From Streptomyces sp. NBC_01262 (lineage in GTDB: Bacteria > Actinomycetota > Actinomycetes > Streptomycetales > Streptomycetaceae), in contig NZ_CP108462.1 in NCBI RefSeq assembly GCF_036226365.1, positions 1,984,001 through 2,048,000 on the forward strand: DNA of 64,000 bases. The letters are read 5' to 3'. The notes beneath the pieces are model-generated. The model was not told where the DNA came from and ran no database searches. It worked only from the letters and a program-made list of their open reading frames with translations. A program made the translations under genes and the position numbers. Shown piece by piece: positions 61,692 through 64,000 of this stretch. The stretch's first letter is position 1. Each line of letters starts with the position of its first letter.

Positions 61692-64000
61692 TCAGGTACC
61701 GGTGAGGTGCTCGGGGCGTACCGGTACGCGCCCCAGCGCCAGCCCCGTGGCCGCGCGGATCGCGGCGACGACGGCGGGGGTGGAGGACAGTGTCGGGGCC
61801 TCGCCGACGCCGCGCAGGCCGTAGGGGGCATGGTCGTCGGCGAGTTCGAGGACGTCGACGGGGATCGGCGGGGTGTCGAGGATGGTGGGGATCAGGTAGT
61901 CCGTGAAGGAGGGGTTGCGCACCTTCGCGGTCGCCGGGTCGACGATGATCTCCTCCATGACGGCGAGGCCGAGGCCCTGGGTGGTGCCGCCCTGGATCTG
62001 GCCGACGACCGACAGCGGGTTGAGGGCCTTGCCGACGTCCTGCGCGCAGGCCAGTTCGATGACCTTGACCAGGCCGAGTTCGGTGTCGACCTCCACCACC
62101 GCGCGGTGGGCGGCGAAGGAGTACTGGACATGGCCGAAGCCCTGCCCCGTACGAAGGTCGAAGGGCTCGGTGGGCCGGTGCCGCCACTCCAGCTCGATGT
62201 CGACCGCCTCGCCGCCCAGGACGTCCACCAGGTCGGCGAGCACCTCGCCGCCGTCGGTGACGACCTTGCCGCCCTCCAGGAGCAGCTCGGCGGTGGCCCA
62301 GGCCGGGTGGTAGCTGCCGAACTTGGCGCGGCCCAGCTCCAGGACCTTCTCCCGTACGGCCTCGCAGCTGTGCTTGACGGCGCCGCCGGTGACGTAGGTC
62401 TGCCGGGAGGCGGATGTGGAGCCCGCCGAGCCGACCCGGGTGTCGGCCGGGTTGATGGTGACCTGGGTGACGCCCAGTTCGGTGCGGGCGATCTGCGCGT
62501 GCACGGTCACGCCGCCCTGGCCGACCTCGGCCATCGCGGTGTGGACGGTGGCGACGGGCTCGCCGGCGATGACCTCGATGCGCACGCGGGCCGTGGAGTA
62601 GTCGTCGAAGCCCTCGGAGAAGCCGACGTTCTTGATGCCGACCGCGTAACCGACCCCGCGCACGACGCCTTCGCCGTGGGTGGTGTTGGACAGGCCGCCG
62701 GGCAGGGCCCGTACGTCGGCTGTCTCACCGGCCGCGAGCCACTGCTGCTCGGGCGGCATCGGCATCGCCCTGACGCGGCGCAGCAGCTCGGCGACGGGCG
62801 CCGGGGAGTCGACGATCTGGCCGGTGGGCATGACCGAGCCCTGCGACATGGCGTTGAGCTGCCGGAATTCCACCGGGTGCATGCCCAGCGCGGCGGCCAT
62901 CTTGTCCATCTGGGCCTCGTACGCGAAGCAGGCCTGGACCGCGCCGAAGCCGCGCATGGCGCCGCAGGGCGGGTTGTTGGAGTAGAGAGCGAGGGCCTCG
63001 ATGTCGACGTTCTCGATCTCGTACGGACCGACCGCGAGGGAGGCGGCGTTGCCGACGACGGCCGGGGAGGAGGAGGCGTAGGGGCCGCCGTCCAGCACGA
63101 TGCGGCACTTCATGTAGACGAGCTTGCCGTCGCGGGTGGCACCGTGCTCGTAGCGGAGCTTGGCGGGGTGGCGGTGGACGTGCCCGAAGAAGGACTCGAA
63201 GCGGTTATAGACGATCTTGACGGGTTTGCCGGTGCGCAGGGCGAGCAGGCAGGCGTGGGCCTGCATGGACAGGTCCTCGCGGCCGCCGAAGGCGCCTCCG
63301 ACGCCGGAAAGCGTCATGCGCACCTTGGATTCGGGCAGGCCGAGGACGGGGGCGACCTGGCGCAGGTCGGCGTGCAGCCACTGGGTGGAGATGTACAGGT
63401 CGACGCCGCCGTCCTCGGCGGGCACGGCGAGGCCGGACTCGGGGCCGAGGAAGGCCTGGTCCTGCATGCCGACCTCGTAGTCGCCGGTCACCACGACCTC
63501 GGCCAGGGCCTGCGCGGCCGCGACGTCGCCGTGGACGACGGGCTGGCGGTGGACGATGTTGGGGTGCGGGCTGTGCGGGGCGTGGTGGTCGTCGCGGTCC
63601 GGGTGCAGGATCGGGGCGCCGGGGGCGGTGGCGGTCTCCTCGTCCACGACGAGCGGGAGCTGCTCGTACACGACCTTGATCTTCGCGGCGGCGCGGCGCG
63701 CGGTCTCCGGGTGGTCGGCGGCGACGAGGGCGACCGGTTCGCCGTGGAAGCGGACGACCCCGTCGGCCAGCACCGGCTGGTCCTGGATCTCCAGGCCGTA
63801 GGTCTTGGCGGCGGGCAGGTCCTCGTGCGTCATGACGGCGTGGACGCCGGCCTGGGCGAGTGCCTCGGAGATGTCGACGGAGACGATCCGAGCGTGCGCG
63901 TGCGGGCTGCGGAGCGTGAAGCCCCACAGCATGTCCTCGTGCCACAGGTCGGAGGCGTAGGCGAACTCGCCGGTGACCTTCAGCGTGCCGTCAGGGCGCA
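61692..64000 (-). CDS. xdhB: xanthine dehydrogenase molybdenum-binding subunit (5' end outside window)
   Basis: A partial frame of 769 codons reaching the right edge; start not visible (frame open at 63998, reading RPDGTLKVTGEFAYASDLWHEDML). It oxidises hypoxanthine and xanthine to urate. Molybdenum-domain motifs: GVGGAFGGREDLSMQAHACLLAL, PCGAMRGFGAVQACFAYEAQMD, GGVTVHAQIARTELG, GSTSASRQTYVTGGAV and the catalytic Glu in YGLRGVGEAPTLSSTPAVVAAI near the C-terminus. Followed by xdhC, and supplied by MocA at 25 kb. Iron-sulfur and FAD parts should lie upstream, outside the window. Confidence 0.95.
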   Translation of the reverse strand, partial: RPDGTLKVTGEFAYASDLWHEDMLWGFTLRSPHAHARIVSVDISEALAQAGVHAVMTHEDLPAAKTYGLEIQDQPVLADGVVRFHGEPVALVAADHPETARRAAAKIKVVYEQLPLVVDEETATAPGAPILHPDRDDHHAPHSPHPNIVHRQPVVHGDVAAAQALAEVVVTGDYEVGMQDQAFLGPESGLAVPAEDGGVDLYISTQWLHADLRQVAPVLGLPESKVRMTLSGVGGAFGGREDLSMQAHACLLALRTGKPVKIVYNRFESFFGHVHRHPAKLRYEHGATRDGKLVYMKCRIVLDGGPYASSSPAVVGNAASLAVGPYEIENVDIEALALYSNNPPCGAMRGFGAVQACFAYEAQMDKMAAALGMHPVEFRQLNAMSQGSVMPTGQIVDSPAPVAELLRRVRAMPMPPEQQWLAAGETADVRALPGGLSNTTHGEGVVRGVGYAVGIKNVGFSEGFDDYSTARVRIEVIAGEPVATVHTAMAEVGQGGVTVHAQIARTELGVTQVTINPADTRVGSAGSTSASRQTYVTGGAVKHSCEAVREKVLELGRAKFGSYHPAWATAELLLEGGKVVTDGGEVLADLVDVLGGEAVDIELEWRHRPTEPFDLRTGQGFGHVQYSFAAHRAVVEVDTELGLVKVIELACAQDVGKALNPLSVVGQIQGGTTQGLGLAVMEEIIVDPATAKVRNPSFTDYLIPTILDTPPIPVDVLELADDHAPYGLRGVGEAPTLSSTPAVVAAIRAATGLALGRVPVRPEHLTGT

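Noticed and set aside
61678..62187. Upstream extension of the XdhC frame
   Set aside because: It is an Arg/Pro-rich shadow of xdhB; AAGGAGG before ATG 61677 decides the start.

Overview
The window looks like chromosomal DNA of a Streptomyces or close relative. It is very GC-rich, codes densely on both strands, uses many GTG starts and 4-base ATGA/GTGA overlaps, and carries typical family content: GH18 chitinase, RNase Sa, trypsin-type protease, SpoIIE/RsbU phosphatases, LAL and LacI/IclR/MarR regulators, and mycothiol-type DinB enzymes. No rRNA, tRNA, CRISPR array, insertion sequence or phage gene was found. About 59 protein genes are supported, two of them cut by the window edges.

Layout. 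1-12.3 kb is mixed accessory metabolism: partial HNH nuclease, chitinase with two DasR-like boxes, P450 plus EPSP synthase, a KDPG-aldolase-like protein, RNase Sa homologue, MarR plus ABC exporter, a DUF4037 protein with a (GDP)n repeat, peptidase S51, and a DinB enzyme divergent from a MarR regulator across a large inverted repeat. 12.3-20.1 kb is a four-part YtfQ/YtfR/YtfT/YjfF-type sugar ABC importer with a LacI regulator, two matching 14-bp operators, and a secreted rhamnogalacturonan lyase. 20.1-21.0 kb is non-coding and repeat-rich.

21-34 kb and 41.7-46.9 kb hold most of a purine/allantoin catabolic system, completed at 60.5-64 kb by xanthine dehydrogenase and XdhC. Visible steps: xanthine dehydrogenase (large subunit, XdhC maturation, MocA cofactor), uricase, 5-hydroxyisourate hydrolase, OHCU decarboxylase, allantoinase, allantoicase, then glyoxylate use by malate synthase or by glyoxylate carboligase, hydroxypyruvate isomerase and tartronate semialdehyde reductase. 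An 8-oxoguanine deaminase-like amidohydrolase sits in the uricase operon. Ureidoglycolate lyase, urease and glycerate kinase are not visible. An IclR regulator is divergent from allantoinase, and similar palindromes (TTCCG-N5-CGGAA and TCAAC-N5-GTTGA) recur upstream of the separate transcription units, suggesting a shared regulon.

34-41.4 kb holds a DGPF/ECF sigma pair, a methyltransferase and an unusual minus-strand run: a free-standing NRPS-type adenylation protein overlapping a membrane reductase-like protein, then enoyl-CoA hydratase, a DUF77-like protein and a DauR-like HTH protein. This is the best candidate for an undescribed system. 46.9-60.5 kb holds small membrane proteins, an acyl-CoA ligase, a wall-associated secreted protein, a LAL regulator, a trypsin, an AlkZ-like winged-helix protein and an 890-residue sensor phosphatase/kinase.
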